A stretch of 64,000 nucleotides of DNA, taken from Clostridium celatum DSM 1785. Its GTDB lineage: Bacteria > Bacillota > Clostridia > Clostridiales > Clostridiaceae. The notes under the pieces are model-generated. The model did no database searches, was not told the origin of the DNA, and saw nothing but the letters and a program-made list of their open reading frames with translations. The position numbers and the translations under genes are program-made. Positions 25,165 to 34,266 of this stretch are shown here, piece after piece. Every line of letters begins with the position of its first letter. Position 1 is the stretch's first letter. The stretch lies in the NCBI RefSeq assembly GCF_000320405.1, contig NZ_KB291650.1:124001-188000 (forward strand), given 5' to 3'.

Positions 25165-25255
25165 ACCTCCTAATAATTATTATTAGGAACCTAAGGCATA
25201 AATATTTTACCTAGTTTTGTTTAGAGACAGGAGGTTCCCGAACTGTCTATATTTC
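25165..25255 (-). promoter_or_regulatory. preQ1 riboswitch-like leader with RBS-sequestering hairpin
   Basis: The aptamer (about 25210-25250, minus strand) has a 6-bp P1 stem (AGACAG/CTGTCT), a loop beginning TTC, and an A-rich tail CTAAACAAAACTAGG, the arrangement of class-I preQ1 riboswitches. Downstream, an 8-bp hairpin (25169-25176 with 25180-25187) overlaps the AGGAGG of queT, implying translational control. The loop differs in detail from the Bacillus consensus, so the exact class is less certain than the assignment. Confidence 0.7.
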
Positions 25256-25263
25256 AATGATAA

Positions 25264-25292
25264 ATTATACATTAAAATATACGATAAGGCAA
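25264..25292 (-). promoter_or_regulatory. queT promoter
   Basis: On the minus strand: TTGCCT (25287-25292), 17-bp spacer, TATAAT (25264-25269). The expected start of transcription is a few bases before the riboswitch aptamer. Confidence 0.72.
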
Positions 25293-25494
25293 TAAAATTG
25301 ATAGTAAAACACTTTAATGATAAAGTTTTAGTGAGTGTGTTATTAGGGTGAAATTTGATAAAAAACGACAAAAAGAAATAAAAAATATACGAATTATTAT
25401 AAAAGTATTGCAAAAAATATTCGTGTAGTATAAAATGGCAATAGAGCAAGAAAAAGATGGCAAAAATATTCATCTAAAAATGAGGGGGATAATA

Positions 25495-27333
25495 ATGATA
25501 AAAAACAAAAGAAGTATAATTTCACTTTTAACAGCACTTACGTTATCTGTAGGGTTAATAACTCCTACAAAATTAGTAAATGCAACAGAAAATCAAGAAG
25601 AGTTAAATGAAATAACTACACAAATAATAGAGGTTTTAAGCTTTAATGATTTCCACGGAAATGTTTTAGCTAGTGGGAAAAATGTTGGAGCTGCAACATT
25701 AACAGGAGTTATAAAAGAGTATCAAGCTAAAGATGTAGAAGATGATAAGTATGGAGTAGTAACAGTATCAGGTGGAGATATGTATCAAGGTACGGCTATT
25801 TCAAACATATTAATGGGTGAGCCAGTTAATGAAATGATTAAAGAAATTGGTATAGTTGCATCAGCTATTGGAAATCATGAATATGACTGGGGTGCAGATA
25901 AAATTAAACCATGGGCTGATGATGCAGGATTTAAATTTGTAGCAGCAAATTTAATAGATGAAGCTACTGGAGAATTACCAAACTATGCACAAGCCTATGT
26001 AATGACAGAAGTTGATGGAGTTAAAATAGCACTTGTAGGTATAGCAACTCCAGAAACATTAACAAGTACAAAAGCTGAAAATGTTGTTGGATTAAAATTC
26101 CTAGATATAGTTGAAACATTAGATAAATATTCTGAAATTGTTAGAGCAGAAGGTGCTGATATAGTTGTTGCATTAACACATTCACCAGCTACAGAAAATG
26201 TAGATGGAACAATTACAGGAGAGGCAGCTGAAATTGGAGAAAATGCAAAAGATGTTGATGCTGTAATTGCAGCACATAATCATAAATTTGTTGATGGTTT
26301 TGTAACAAATAATATAACAGGTAAACAAGTTCCAGTTGTTCAAGCTGGATATAATGGAAGAGGATTATCTTCTGTAAAGTTCACTTTAGATGATGATAAA
26401 AATATAGTAGATATAGAAGCTAAGACAAGAGAATTATATAATGAAGAGAATCTTCCAGTAGATGCTAATATAGAAACTATAATAAATGAATATAATGAGA
26501 AATTATCACCTATTTTAGCTGAAAAAATAGTAGATTTAGATTTTGATTTAGCACATGATAGAAATGAAGGAATTACACCACTTGGAGTAACTATAGCAGA
26601 AGCTATAAGAGAAGCAGGTGGAACACAAGTTGCAATTGTTAATGGTGGTGGAGTTAGAGCACCATTAAGTAAAGGAGAAATTACTTTAGGTGACATGTAT
26701 ACAATACTACCATTTGACAATAATGTAGTTACAATGAAGGTAACAGGGGCAAAGTTAAAAGAGTTAATTCAACATGGAATAGCTCCAGAAGGATTTGGTT
26801 GGGGACAATACTCAGGTTTAACAGTATGGTATGATTCAGCAACAAAAGAAATAACTTCTATGAGATTATCAGATGGAACTAAAGTTAAGGATGATGAATA
26901 TTATACATTAACAAGTATTGACTTCTTAATGACTGGTGGAGATAGTTATAATTTTGATGGATATATTGATGATGTTATTATTGGTGAAATGAGAGACGTA
27001 GTAATAAACAATTGGAAAGAAAATGGTATTAAAGAGTTAAATTACAACTTATTAATTGATGGTGAAGATACAACAATAGATACTCCATCAGAAGAAGTTA
27101 AACCAGAAGAAAAACCGGAAGAAAAACCAGAGGTTAAACCAGAAACTAAGCCAGAAGTCGATTCAGAAGTTAAACCAGAACAACCATCAAAAGATGAAAA
27201 TGTAAGTGCAGGTAAAGGGGATACACTTCCTAATACTGGAGCACCAATATCGTCAGCACAAGTTGTTGTAATGTCATTAGCAATGGTTGGTATTGGAGTT
27301 ACAATGTTTAAGAAAAAAGAAGATATTGCATAA
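25495..27333 (+). CDS. Cell-wall-anchored 5'-nucleotidase/nucleotide phosphoesterase
   Basis: 612-residue secreted enzyme that releases phosphate and nucleoside from extracellular nucleotides. A signal peptide (about 1-30) is followed by a metallophosphoesterase domain with all family motifs: FNDFHG, GGDMYQGT, GNHEYD, ALTHSP and AAHNHKF. The nucleotidase C-terminal domain has NGGGVRAP and GGDSYNFDG. A Pro/Glu/Lys-rich spacer (coded by about 27090-27195) precedes LPNTG (27226-27240), a hydrophobic helix and KKK, a sortase substrate. ATG 25495 is chosen over the in-frame ATG 25435, because GAGGGGG lies just upstream. It is a complete paralogue of the inactive-looking unit at the left edge of the window. 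Confidence 0.93.
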   Translation: MIKNKRSIISLLTALTLSVGLITPTKLVNATENQEELNEITTQIIEVLSFNDFHGNVLASGKNVGAATLTGVIKEYQAKDVEDDKYGVVTVSGGDMYQGTAISNILMGEPVNEMIKEIGIVASAIGNHEYDWGADKIKPWADDAGFKFVAANLIDEATGELPNYAQAYVMTEVDGVKIALVGIATPETLTSTKAENVVGLKFLDIVETLDKYSEIVRAEGADIVVALTHSPATENVDGTITGEAAEIGENAKDVDAVIAAHNHKFVDGFVTNNITGKQVPVVQAGYNGRGLSSVKFTLDDDKNIVDIEAKTRELYNEENLPVDANIETIINEYNEKLSPILAEKIVDLDFDLAHDRNEGITPLGVTIAEAIREAGGTQVAIVNGGGVRAPLSKGEITLGDMYTILPFDNNVVTMKVTGAKLKELIQHGIAPEGFGWGQYSGLTVWYDSATKEITSMRLSDGTKVKDDEYYTLTSIDFLMTGGDSYNFDGYIDDVIIGEMRDVVINNWKENGIKELNYNLLIDGEDTTIDTPSEEVKPEEKPEEKPEVKPETKPEVDSEVKPEQPSKDENVSAGKGDTLPNTGAPISSAQVVVMSLAMVGIGVTMFKKKEDIA

Positions 27334-27344
27334 ATTTTAAATTT

Positions 27345-27393
27345 ATACCTATATAAGAAAAGTTAAAAACTAACACTTATATAGGTGTTTTTT
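27345..27393 (+). terminator. Terminator of the 5'-nucleotidase gene
   Basis: 11-bp stem ACCTATATAAG/CTTATATAGGT (27347-27357 with 27376-27386), followed by GTTTTTTT. Confidence 0.85.
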
Positions 27394-27488
27394 TATAAAA
27401 AAATAATAATTTTCATAAATTTATACTATATATATATTAATGAGAGAGTTTTATGAAAATAATTTTTAAATAAAGGGGGAGGAAATGG

Positions 27489-27716
27489 ATGTTTTAAAAT
27501 AATGAAATAAAAGATAGATTTGAAGAAAATAAAAACAAAATTTTAGAAAATATTAAAATTGGAAAAGATATGGGGGTAAGTAAAATAAGTGCAATTTTAG
27601 CTATTGACGAAGAAGAGAGTGAAATGATAATGAATCTTGTTAATTGGCTGTTATTGGAAGGGTATAAAGTTTCTTTAAAAAATGAAGAATATAGTATATT
27701 AACAATTGAATGGTGA
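27489..27716 (+). pseudogene. Small gene with an early in-frame stop
   Basis: An AAAGGGGGAGG site is followed by ATG 27489, TTT and then TAA (27495-27497). The same frame continues open for 71 codons to TGA 27714, reading NNEIKDRFEENKNKIL..., SKISAILAIDEEESEM and NLVNWLLLEGYKV. A terminator follows at once. One base change would restore a 75-codon gene. Alternatively, translation starts at an internal ATG near 27573. No domain is recognised; the WLLLEGYKVS..E..S/TI pattern is like small phage or clostridial hypothetical proteins. Confidence 0.5.
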
Positions 27717-27744
27717 AGCTTAGAGAAATCTAAGCTTTTTTTTA
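27716..27744 (+). terminator. Terminator with GAAA tetraloop
   Basis: 9-bp stem AAGCTTAGA/TCTAAGCTT (27716-27724 with 27729-27737), a GAAA loop and a run of T. Confidence 0.88.
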
Positions 27745-27800
27745 TAAAATTGAATAAAAAGGCTAAATGTGGAAATGATTATTTGTAAGGAGTGATGTTT

Positions 27801-28418
27801 ATGAATAATTATTTCGATAAAAATAGCAATAATTTAAAAAATAATAATAAAAAAATAGCTAAACTTTCAGTCTTGATATTAGTGATTTTCTTAATTGTTG
27901 GTTTTGGAACTTATTTTGTAACAGATAAGTTAATGAATAATGAATATGAAAGCGAAGAAAAGACAGTATATAATAATACTCAAGCTTTAAGTGATGAAAT
28001 ACAAATAGTTTTAATGGATGATGGTATAGTAACAAAAGAGCAAAGCGTATTAGAATTTAAAGCGGAAAATTCTATAGATAGTGATATAAATGAACAATTT
28101 ATAGTGAATTTCTTTTTAGCCGAAGGATATGAATTGGAAGAACTTTTAGATTCAAAATTAGTATTTTCAAAAGAAAATACTATGGTTGTTGTAGAACCAA
28201 ATAAATACTATATTGGTGAAAAAGATGGTTATTTTGCAATTTATAAAAGTGATAGTGAAGGCAAATTAACTATAGAAAGTGAAGATGATATATATAAGAA
28301 TAGTAGACCTATAAGTTTTTTGCAAGATCAAGAGGATTTAAAGAGAATAAAAGAATTTAAAAATTGTTTCGATACTAAAGAAGAGGCGAAAGAAAGCTTG
28401 ACTGCCTATATTTCTTAA
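27801..28418 (+). CDS. Single-pass membrane protein of unknown function
   Basis: 205-residue protein. ATG 27801 is chosen because AAGGAG ends eight bases before it; the frame extends nine bases further upstream only through GTG/ATG codons inside the ribosome binding site. A short Asn/Lys-rich cytoplasmic tail, one transmembrane helix (about 20-42) and an acidic extracytoplasmic domain of about 160 residues follow. No family is recognised. No terminator of its own is visible, and 28419-28609 is AT-rich and empty. Confidence 0.65.
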   Translation: MNNYFDKNSNNLKNNNKKIAKLSVLILVIFLIVGFGTYFVTDKLMNNEYESEEKTVYNNTQALSDEIQIVLMDDGIVTKEQSVLEFKAENSIDSDINEQFIVNFFLAEGYELEELLDSKLVFSKENTMVVVEPNKYYIGEKDGYFAIYKSDSEGKLTIESEDDIYKNSRPISFLQDQEDLKRIKEFKNCFDTKEEAKESLTAYIS

Positions 28419-28609
28419 AACACAAAAAAATTTATGTAAACAACAAGAAAATTAGAATAAGTATAAGCAATATAATATAAATTATTTATTTATACATTTA
28501 AATTTATATAATAAAGGAAAAGGAATATAGTAAAGGAAGAGAAAGCTTGTATAACATTATATTAAAGAGGAGAAAATAAAACTGAAGATAAAGTAAAGGA
28601 GGCTAAGAT

Positions 28610-29023
28610 ATGAGTATTATACCGAGCTTTCAATATTTATTAGTAATGCCTAATGGAGATGTAAAGGGATTTGATGATGTTGAAATAGCAAAAGGATATA
28701 TAAATATTTATTATGATAAAAAAGTTCATAATTCAAAATATATATTCGAATTAAATGATTTGACAGATAGTAGTGATCAGTTTTTTAATACGATTTGTCA
28801 AAACCTCGGAGCAGGTGAAGGTGAATGTAAAGTATACAATACTTTAGATATAATTGAAAAAATTCAAGAAGAATTAGTATTTGATGAAGAGAAAGAAGAA
28901 GTTATATCTAAATTAATGTCATCACAAATAAATTTTAATATATATGATTATAGAGTGGATAATATTTTTAATGATGTAGAAGCTTTAGACATATTAGAAC
29001 CATATGGTGAGTTCTTTAAATAA
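28610..29023 (+). CDS. Acidic cytoplasmic protein of unknown function
   Basis: 137-residue acidic protein without signal peptide or membrane helix. It begins MSIIPSFQYLLVMPNGDVKGF and has Asp/Glu-rich segments around 75-95. The start is supported by AAAGGAGG eight bases upstream, and the end by a very strong terminator. No known domain was recognised. It is independent of the downstream ruvAB group. Confidence 0.65.
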   Translation: MSIIPSFQYLLVMPNGDVKGFDDVEIAKGYINIYYDKKVHNSKYIFELNDLTDSSDQFFNTICQNLGAGEGECKVYNTLDIIEKIQEELVFDEEKEEVISKLMSSQINFNIYDYRVDNIFNDVEALDILEPYGEFFK

Positions 29024-29038
29024 AATTTTATTTAATAA

Positions 29039-29096
29039 AAAATCATAAAAAAACAAGAAAGGTGAAACTTTGCTTTTCTTGTTTTTTTATGATTTT
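29039..29096. terminator. Very long perfect terminator hairpin
   Basis: Perfect 22-bp stem (29039-29060 with 29075-29096) and a 14-nt loop, rich in A on the left arm and T on the right. It could stop transcription from either direction and insulates ruvA. Confidence 0.88.
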
Positions 29097-29252
29097 AAGA
29101 GAACAGATATTTCTTTATTGTTGAAAAAAACTAATTTAAATGTTAAAGTAGAAGATAGACTTAAATATTAAAATAACTAAAAAATACTAAAAAAGTTTAG
29201 TGTTATGGATAAAGTCTTTGTCAAAGTTAAGACATAAGAGGGGGAAGGTTAG

Positions 29253-29858
29253 TTGTACGAATATATTAAGGGAAAATATATAGGCATTAACAAGGATTAT
29301 GTTATTGTAGAAAACAATGGTATAGGTTATAAGATATTTACTTCAGGAGCTACAATGGCTGAATTACCAAAAGTTTCAGAAGATGTGATACTTTATTTAG
29401 AGCAAATAGTAAGAGAAGATTTTATAGGCCTTTATGGGTTTAAAGATAGAGAAGAGCTTGAAATGTTTAAATTACTTATTTCTATAAGTGGGGTAGGAGC
29501 TAAAGCTGCATTGTCACTTTTATCTATAAGTAGAATTAATAATTTAAAATATGCTATTATGATGGAAGATGATAAACATTTATGTAGAGCACCTGGTATT
29601 GGTAAGAAAACTGCAGGAAGAATTATATTAGAACTTAAAGATAAGATTAAGAAAGATGATGTAGTAAGTGATGTAAATATTCAAGAGGGCTTTGAGGATA
29701 TAGTACCAGCTAATAATAATGCAGTTGGAGAAGCATTAGGAGCACTTTTAGCGCTTGGATATTCAGAAAAGGAAGCAGAAAGTGCATTAAAGAAAGTTAA
29801 CAAACATGAAAGTGTTGAAAATATTATTAAGGAATGTTTAAGAGTACTTATGGGATAG
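29253..29858 (+). CDS. ruvA: Holliday junction DNA helicase subunit RuvA
   Basis: 201-residue DNA-binding tetramer subunit that holds the four-way junction while RuvB drives branch migration. The N-terminal OB domain ([21 protein letters not shown]) is followed by tandem helix-hairpin-helix motifs ([15 protein letters not shown] and [19 protein letters not shown]) and the C-terminal RuvB-binding domain (about 155-201). The start is TTG 29253 after AGGGGGAAGG. It begins the operon ruvA-ruvB-queA-tgt, 13 bp before ruvB. Confidence 0.95.
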   Translation: MYEYIKGKYIGINKDYVIVENNGIGYKIFTSGATMAELPKVSEDVILYLEQIVREDFIGLYGFKDREELEMFKLLISISGVGAKAALSLLSISRINNLKYAIMMEDDKHLCRAPGIGKKTAGRIILELKDKIKKDDVVSDVNIQEGFEDIVPANNNAVGEALGALLALGYSEKEAESALKKVNKHESVENIIKECLRVLMG

Positions 29859-29871
29859 AGGTGATATAGCT

Positions 29872-30903
29872 TTGGAAAGAATTATCACTCCAGATGAGAT
29901 GCTGGAAGATGGAAATAGTGAATTAAGTTTAAGACCTCAAAGGATAAATGAATATATAGGCCAAGATAAAGTTAAGGAAAGATTGAATATTTTTATTACA
30001 GCGGCAAAAAGACGAGAAGAGGCACTAGATCATGTTCTTTTATATGGGCCTCCAGGGCTTGGTAAAACAACATTAGCAAATATTATTGCAAAAGAAATGG
30101 GTGGAGATTTAAAAATAACTTCTGGGCCAGCTATAGAGAGAGCAGGAGATTTGGCAGCAATACTTACTACTTTAAAAGATAATGATGTTTTATTTATTGA
30201 TGAAATACACAGATTAAATAGAAGTGTTGAGGAAATTCTTTATCCTGCAATGGAAGATTATGCTTTAGATATTGTAATAGGAAAAGGTGCTGCAGCAAAG
30301 TCTATAAGATTAGATTTGCCACAATTCACTTTAATTGGAGCAACAACTAGAATAGGTATGCTTACTTCGCCACTTAGAGATAGATTTGGAGTTCTTTGTG
30401 ATATGGTTTATTATACAGAAGAACAACTTAAAGAAATTATAGTTCGTTCAGCTTTTGTTTTAGGTTGTAATATTACAGAAGAGGGAGCTTATGAAATTGC
30501 AAGAAGATCTAGAGGTACACCTAGAATAGCAAATAGATTATTAAAAAGAGTTAGAGATTATGCAGAAGTTTACTCAGATTCTTTAATAAGTTATAAGGAA
30601 GCAAGAGCTGCATTGGAACTTTTAGAAGTAGATGCTCAAGGGTTTGATAGGGTAGATAATAAAATATTAGAAGCTATTATAGATAATTTTAATGGTGGAC
30701 CTGTAGGTATAGAAACATTATCTTACTTTATAGGGGAAGAACTTGGAACTATTGAAGATGTTTATGAACCATATCTTCTTCAAAAAGGTTTTATAGTAAG
30801 AACTGCTAGAGGAAGAACTGCTACAGATAAAGCTTATGAGCATTTAGGTAGAACAAGAGGAAAAAAAGATTTAAAAAGACAAACTAGTTTTTTTGAAAGT
30901 TAG
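29872..30903 (+). CDS. ruvB: Holliday junction branch migration ATPase RuvB
   Basis: 343-residue AAA+ motor. Walker [10 protein letters not shown] near residue 60, Walker B with FIDEIHRL, sensor GATTRIG and the arginine-finger region SPLRDRFG are in order; the C-terminal winged helix (about 265-335) is complete. It works with RuvA in recombination and fork rescue. The start is TTG 29872, preceded by AGAGGTG. queA follows after only 11 bp. Confidence 0.96.
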   Translation: MERIITPDEMLEDGNSELSLRPQRINEYIGQDKVKERLNIFITAAKRREEALDHVLLYGPPGLGKTTLANIIAKEMGGDLKITSGPAIERAGDLAAILTTLKDNDVLFIDEIHRLNRSVEEILYPAMEDYALDIVIGKGAAAKSIRLDLPQFTLIGATTRIGMLTSPLRDRFGVLCDMVYYTEEQLKEIIVRSAFVLGCNITEEGAYEIARRSRGTPRIANRLLKRVRDYAEVYSDSLISYKEARAALELLEVDAQGFDRVDNKILEAIIDNFNGGPVGIETLSYFIGEELGTIEDVYEPYLLQKGFIVRTARGRTATDKAYEHLGRTRGKKDLKRQTSFFES

Positions 30904-30914
30904 GAGATAAAAAA

Positions 30915-31940
30915 ATGAAAACAAGTGATTTTGACTTTTACTTACCAGAAGAGCTTATAGCTCAACATCCATTGGAAAAAAGAGATTATTCAAGACTAAT
31001 GGTGTTAGATAAAGAAACTGGAGAAATTGAACATAAACATTTTTATGATGTTTTAGATTATTTAAATGAAGGAGATACTTTAGTATTAAATAATACAAGA
31101 GTTATGCCAGCAAGAATTATTGGAGAAAAAGCTGAAACAGGTGGAAAAATTGAGTTTTTACTTCTTAAAAGAATTGAAGGCGATAAGTGGGAATGTTTAG
31201 CTAAACCAGGTAAAAGAGCAAAAATAGGTGCAGAGTTTACATTTGGGGAAGGAAAATTAAAATGTACTGTTGTAGATATTGTTGAAGAAGGAAATAGAAT
31301 AATTGAGTTTTCTTATGATGGAATATTTGAACAAGTGTTAGATGAGTTAGGTGAAATGCCACTTCCTCCGTATATAACAGAAAGACTTGATGATAGAGAA
31401 AGATATCAAACTGTTTATTCAAAGGAACAAGGCTCTGCTGCAGCACCTACAGCTGGATTACATTTTACCAAAGAACTTTTAGAAAAGGTAAAAGAAAAAG
31501 GTGTAAATATTGCATATGTAACATTGCATGTTGGTCTTGGAACATTTAGGCCTGTTAAAGTTGATGATGTTAATGCACATGTGATGCATTCAGAGTTCTA
31601 TCACTTAGATGAAGAAAATGCTAATATAATAAATGAAACTAAAAAGCGTGGTAATAAAGTTATATCCGTAGGAACTACATCTACAAGAACGTTAGAAACT
31701 ATTGGAGATGAGAATGGTTTTGTTAAAGAACAAAGTGGATGGACTAATATATTTATTTATCCTGGATATAAGTTTAAGGTTGTAGATAAACTTATAACTA
31801 ATTTCCATTTACCAGAATCAACATTAATAATGTTAGTTTCAGCTTTAGCTGGAAAAGAAAAAGTTATGAATGCTTATAATGAAGCTGTAAAAGAAAGATA
31901 TAGATTCTTCTCTTTTGGAGATTCAATGATAATAAAATAG
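30915..31940 (+). CDS. queA: S-adenosylmethionine:tRNA ribosyltransferase-isomerase
   Basis: 341-residue enzyme that moves ribose from SAM to the 7-aminomethyl-7-deazaguanine base in tRNA, making epoxyqueuosine. The N-terminus [27 protein letters not shown], the segments [20 protein letters not shown] and [13 protein letters not shown], and the C-terminal [16 protein letters not shown] are family signatures. It is co-transcribed with tgt, the preceding step in the same pathway, 28 bp downstream. Confidence 0.96.
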   Translation: MKTSDFDFYLPEELIAQHPLEKRDYSRLMVLDKETGEIEHKHFYDVLDYLNEGDTLVLNNTRVMPARIIGEKAETGGKIEFLLLKRIEGDKWECLAKPGKRAKIGAEFTFGEGKLKCTVVDIVEEGNRIIEFSYDGIFEQVLDELGEMPLPPYITERLDDRERYQTVYSKEQGSAAAPTAGLHFTKELLEKVKEKGVNIAYVTLHVGLGTFRPVKVDDVNAHVMHSEFYHLDEENANIINETKKRGNKVISVGTTSTRTLETIGDENGFVKEQSGWTNIFIYPGYKFKVVDKLITNFHLPESTLIMLVSALAGKEKVMNAYNEAVKERYRFFSFGDSMIIK

Positions 31941-31968
31941 AAAACATAAGGCAAAAGGACGTGAAGTT

Positions 31969-33108
31969 TTGAGTAAAAGATATACTTTATTAAAGAAAGA
32001 TGGAAAAGCTAGAAGAGGAAGATTTGTAACTCCTCATGGAACTATAGAAACACCAGTATTTATGAATGTTGGAACTTTAGCTGCAATTAAGGGTGCAGTT
32101 TCTTCTATGGATTTAAAAGAAATAGGATGCCAAGTTGAACTTTCTAATACATACCACTTACATTTAAGACCTTCTGATAGAGTTGTGGCTAAAATGGGTG
32201 GATTACATAAGTTTATGAATTGGGATAGACCAATACTAACAGATTCAGGTGGATTCCAAGTGTTTTCTTTATCAGGAATGAGAAAGATTAAAGAAGAAGG
32301 TGTTTACTTTAACTCTCATATAGATGGAAAGAAAATATTTATGGGACCAGAAGAATCAATGCAAATTCAAAGTAATTTAGCATCAACAATTGCTATGGCA
32401 TTTGATGAATGTATTCCAAATCCGTCAACAAGAGAGTATGTAATAAATTCAGTTGCAAGAACAAATAGATGGTTAGATAGATGTATTGCGGAGATGAAAA
32501 GATTAAATTCTCTTCCAGAAACAATAAATAAGGAACAAATGCTATTTGGTATTAATCAAGGTGGATGCTATGAAGACATTAGAATAGAACATGCAAAACA
32601 TCTTGCTAAATTGGATATGGATGGATATGCTATTGGTGGATTAGCAGTTGGTGAAACTCATGAAGAAATGTACAGAGTAATTGATGCTGTTGTTCCTCAT
32701 CTTCCACAAGATAAACCAATATACTTAATGGGAGTTGGAACTCCAGAAAATATATTAGAAGCTGTTGAAAGAGGGGTAGACTTCTTTGATTGTGTTCTTC
32801 CTGCAAGAAATGGAAGACATGGTCATGTATTTAACAGTGAAGGTAAGATAAACCTTATGAATGCTAAATTTGAGTTAGATGAAAGACCAATAGATGAAGG
32901 ATGTCAATGCCCAGCATGTAAAAATTATACAAGAAGTTATATTAGACATTTATTTAAAGCTAAAGAAATGTTAGCAATGAGACTTTGTGTATTACATAAT
33001 TTATACTTCTATAATAAATTAATGGAAGAAATTAGAGAAGCAATAGATAATGGAAATTATGCAGAATTTAAAGCTAAAAAACTTAAAGAATGGAATATAA
33101 AAAAATAA
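31969..33108 (+). CDS. tgt: tRNA-guanine transglycosylase
   Basis: 379-residue enzyme exchanging guanine-34 of GUN-anticodon tRNAs for preQ1. The TIM barrel has TDSGGFQVFSL (Asp of the active site), GGLAVGE, and the nucleophile region DFFDCVLPARNGRHG. The zinc site is CQCPACKNYTRSYIRHLF. The start is TTG 31969 after AAAGGACGTGAAG. Last gene of the ruvAB-queA-tgt operon. Together with queA and the distant queT it covers precursor uptake and the tRNA modification steps. Confidence 0.96.
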   Translation: MSKRYTLLKKDGKARRGRFVTPHGTIETPVFMNVGTLAAIKGAVSSMDLKEIGCQVELSNTYHLHLRPSDRVVAKMGGLHKFMNWDRPILTDSGGFQVFSLSGMRKIKEEGVYFNSHIDGKKIFMGPEESMQIQSNLASTIAMAFDECIPNPSTREYVINSVARTNRWLDRCIAEMKRLNSLPETINKEQMLFGINQGGCYEDIRIEHAKHLAKLDMDGYAIGGLAVGETHEEMYRVIDAVVPHLPQDKPIYLMGVGTPENILEAVERGVDFFDCVLPARNGRHGHVFNSEGKINLMNAKFELDERPIDEGCQCPACKNYTRSYIRHLFKAKEMLAMRLCVLHNLYFYNKLMEEIREAIDNGNYAEFKAKKLKEWNIKK

Positions 33109-33163
33109 GAGTTAAAATATATGAATAAATTATTAATGTTTTACATATGTATACATATGATAA

Positions 33164-33192
33164 TTGACATATAATATTAAATAAAGTATATT
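33164..33192 (+). promoter_or_regulatory. yajC promoter
   Basis: Consensus -35 TTGACA (33164-33169), 17-bp spacer, -10 TATATT (33187-33192), about 75 bp upstream of the yajC start. It is the best -35 match seen in the window. Confidence 0.78.
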
Positions 33193-33267
33193 ATTTAATA
33201 CATAGTAATTATTAAAATGTAATTTAAAATATACTATATAAAGTAAAGATGAAGGGAAGGGATTATA

Positions 33268-33543
33268 ATGGCACAATTATTAGCTACATTATTACCTTTA
33301 ATAGCAATGTTTGCTATAATGTATTTCTTACTTATACTACCAGAAAAGAAAAGAAGTAAAAAATATAATGAAATGTTATCTGCATTAAAAGTTAATGATG
33401 AAGTTTTAACTAGAGGTGGAATAGTTGGAAAGATTATAACTATAGAAGAAGATCAAATGGTTATTCAATCAGGTCCAGATAGAGTTAGATTTAGAGTTAC
33501 TAAGAACTCAATTGCTCAAAAACTTAATAAAGAAACAGAATAA
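33268..33543 (+). CDS. yajC: Preprotein translocase subunit YajC
   Basis: 91-residue membrane protein. One N-terminal transmembrane helix (about 5-25) ends in LPEKKRSKKYNEML, the family signature, followed by the small cytoplasmic domain with LKVNDEVLTRGGIVGKI. YajC associates with SecDF near the translocon. secD and secF are 18 kb downstream here instead of adjacent. ATG after GAAGGGA; it has its own strong promoter. Confidence 0.95.
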   Translation: MAQLLATLLPLIAMFAIMYFLLILPEKKRSKKYNEMLSALKVNDEVLTRGGIVGKIITIEEDQMVIQSGPDRVRFRVTKNSIAQKLNKETE

Positions 33544-33555
33544 TTGTTGAATAAT

Positions 33556-33592
33556 ACCCCTTTTTACCTCATAAAATGAAGTAAAAGGGGGT
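33556..33592 (+). terminator. Hairpin between yajC and the next gene; terminator or attenuator overlapping an RBS
   Basis: Arms ACCCCTTTTTAC (about 33556-33567) and GTAAAAGGGGGT (33581-33592), followed by GTTTTT. The right arm contains AAAAGGGGG, the ribosome binding site of the gene starting at 33599, so the hairpin would also hide that site. Confidence 0.65.
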
Positions 33593-33598
33593 GTTTTT

Positions 33599-33979
33599 AT
33601 GGAATGGAAAAGTTATTTTAATAATGTGTTTAAAGGAGTAATAGGTGCTATTAGCATTACTATTTTGTTAACGGCGGTATTTTCACTTATTATGACTTTT
33701 GTAGACTTTAGTGATGCGGTATTTAGTGGTATTTATGTTGGGATTACAAGTGTGAGCTTGATACTTGGAACTATTATTGCATCTAAATTACAAGGGCATA
33801 TAGGATGGTTAGTTGGCTTAGCAGTTGGAGTATTATTTTACATAGCCTTATATGGAATAGGAGTTTTATTTGGAGCTGAAGCTACACTTGGAATTTATGA
33901 CTTGATAAAATTTCTTCTTTGTATTGTAGTTGGAATTCTTTCGGGAATGTTAGGTATTAATTTAGGAAAAGAAAAATAA
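33599..33979 (+). CDS. TIGR04086/YrzE-like small membrane protein
   Basis: 126-residue protein with four transmembrane helices (about 12-35, 40-62, 67-92, 100-122) and little else. It matches the pattern of the TIGR04086 (DUF3792) family, commonly found after yajC in clostridia. Function unknown. ATG 33599 follows AAAGGGGG, which is embedded in the hairpin after yajC, so expression may depend on readthrough and on unfolding of that hairpin. Confidence 0.78.
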   Translation: MEWKSYFNNVFKGVIGAISITILLTAVFSLIMTFVDFSDAVFSGIYVGITSVSLILGTIIASKLQGHIGWLVGLAVGVLFYIALYGIGVLFGAEATLGIYDLIKFLLCIVVGILSGMLGINLGKEK

Positions 33980-33994
33980 AGATTAGAATTAATT

Positions 33995-34050
33995 AAAAAT
34001 GAGATTATATTAAAGTGCAATTGCATAGCTTTTGATATAATCTCATTTTT
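33995..34050 (+). terminator. Terminator after the TIGR04086-like gene
   Basis: Perfect 16-bp stem (33995-34010 with 34035-34050), 24-nt loop, T-rich end. 34051-34266 is AT-rich with nothing recognisable. Confidence 0.85.
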
Positions 34051-34266
34051 ATTTTATATAATTAAAATTTCTAAAAAATATTTCAAAATAACATTTAACA
34101 CTATAAAAAGAAAAGTAATTAATGAATATAACACGAATTAAAATGTTAAATTTAATAAAAATGTTTACCTTTTTTGTCGATTATAATAAAATAAAGATAT
34201 TATTACTAATATAAAATTTAAAGTATATAATAATAAAATATAAATTGGTATTGTTTGGAGGTAAAA

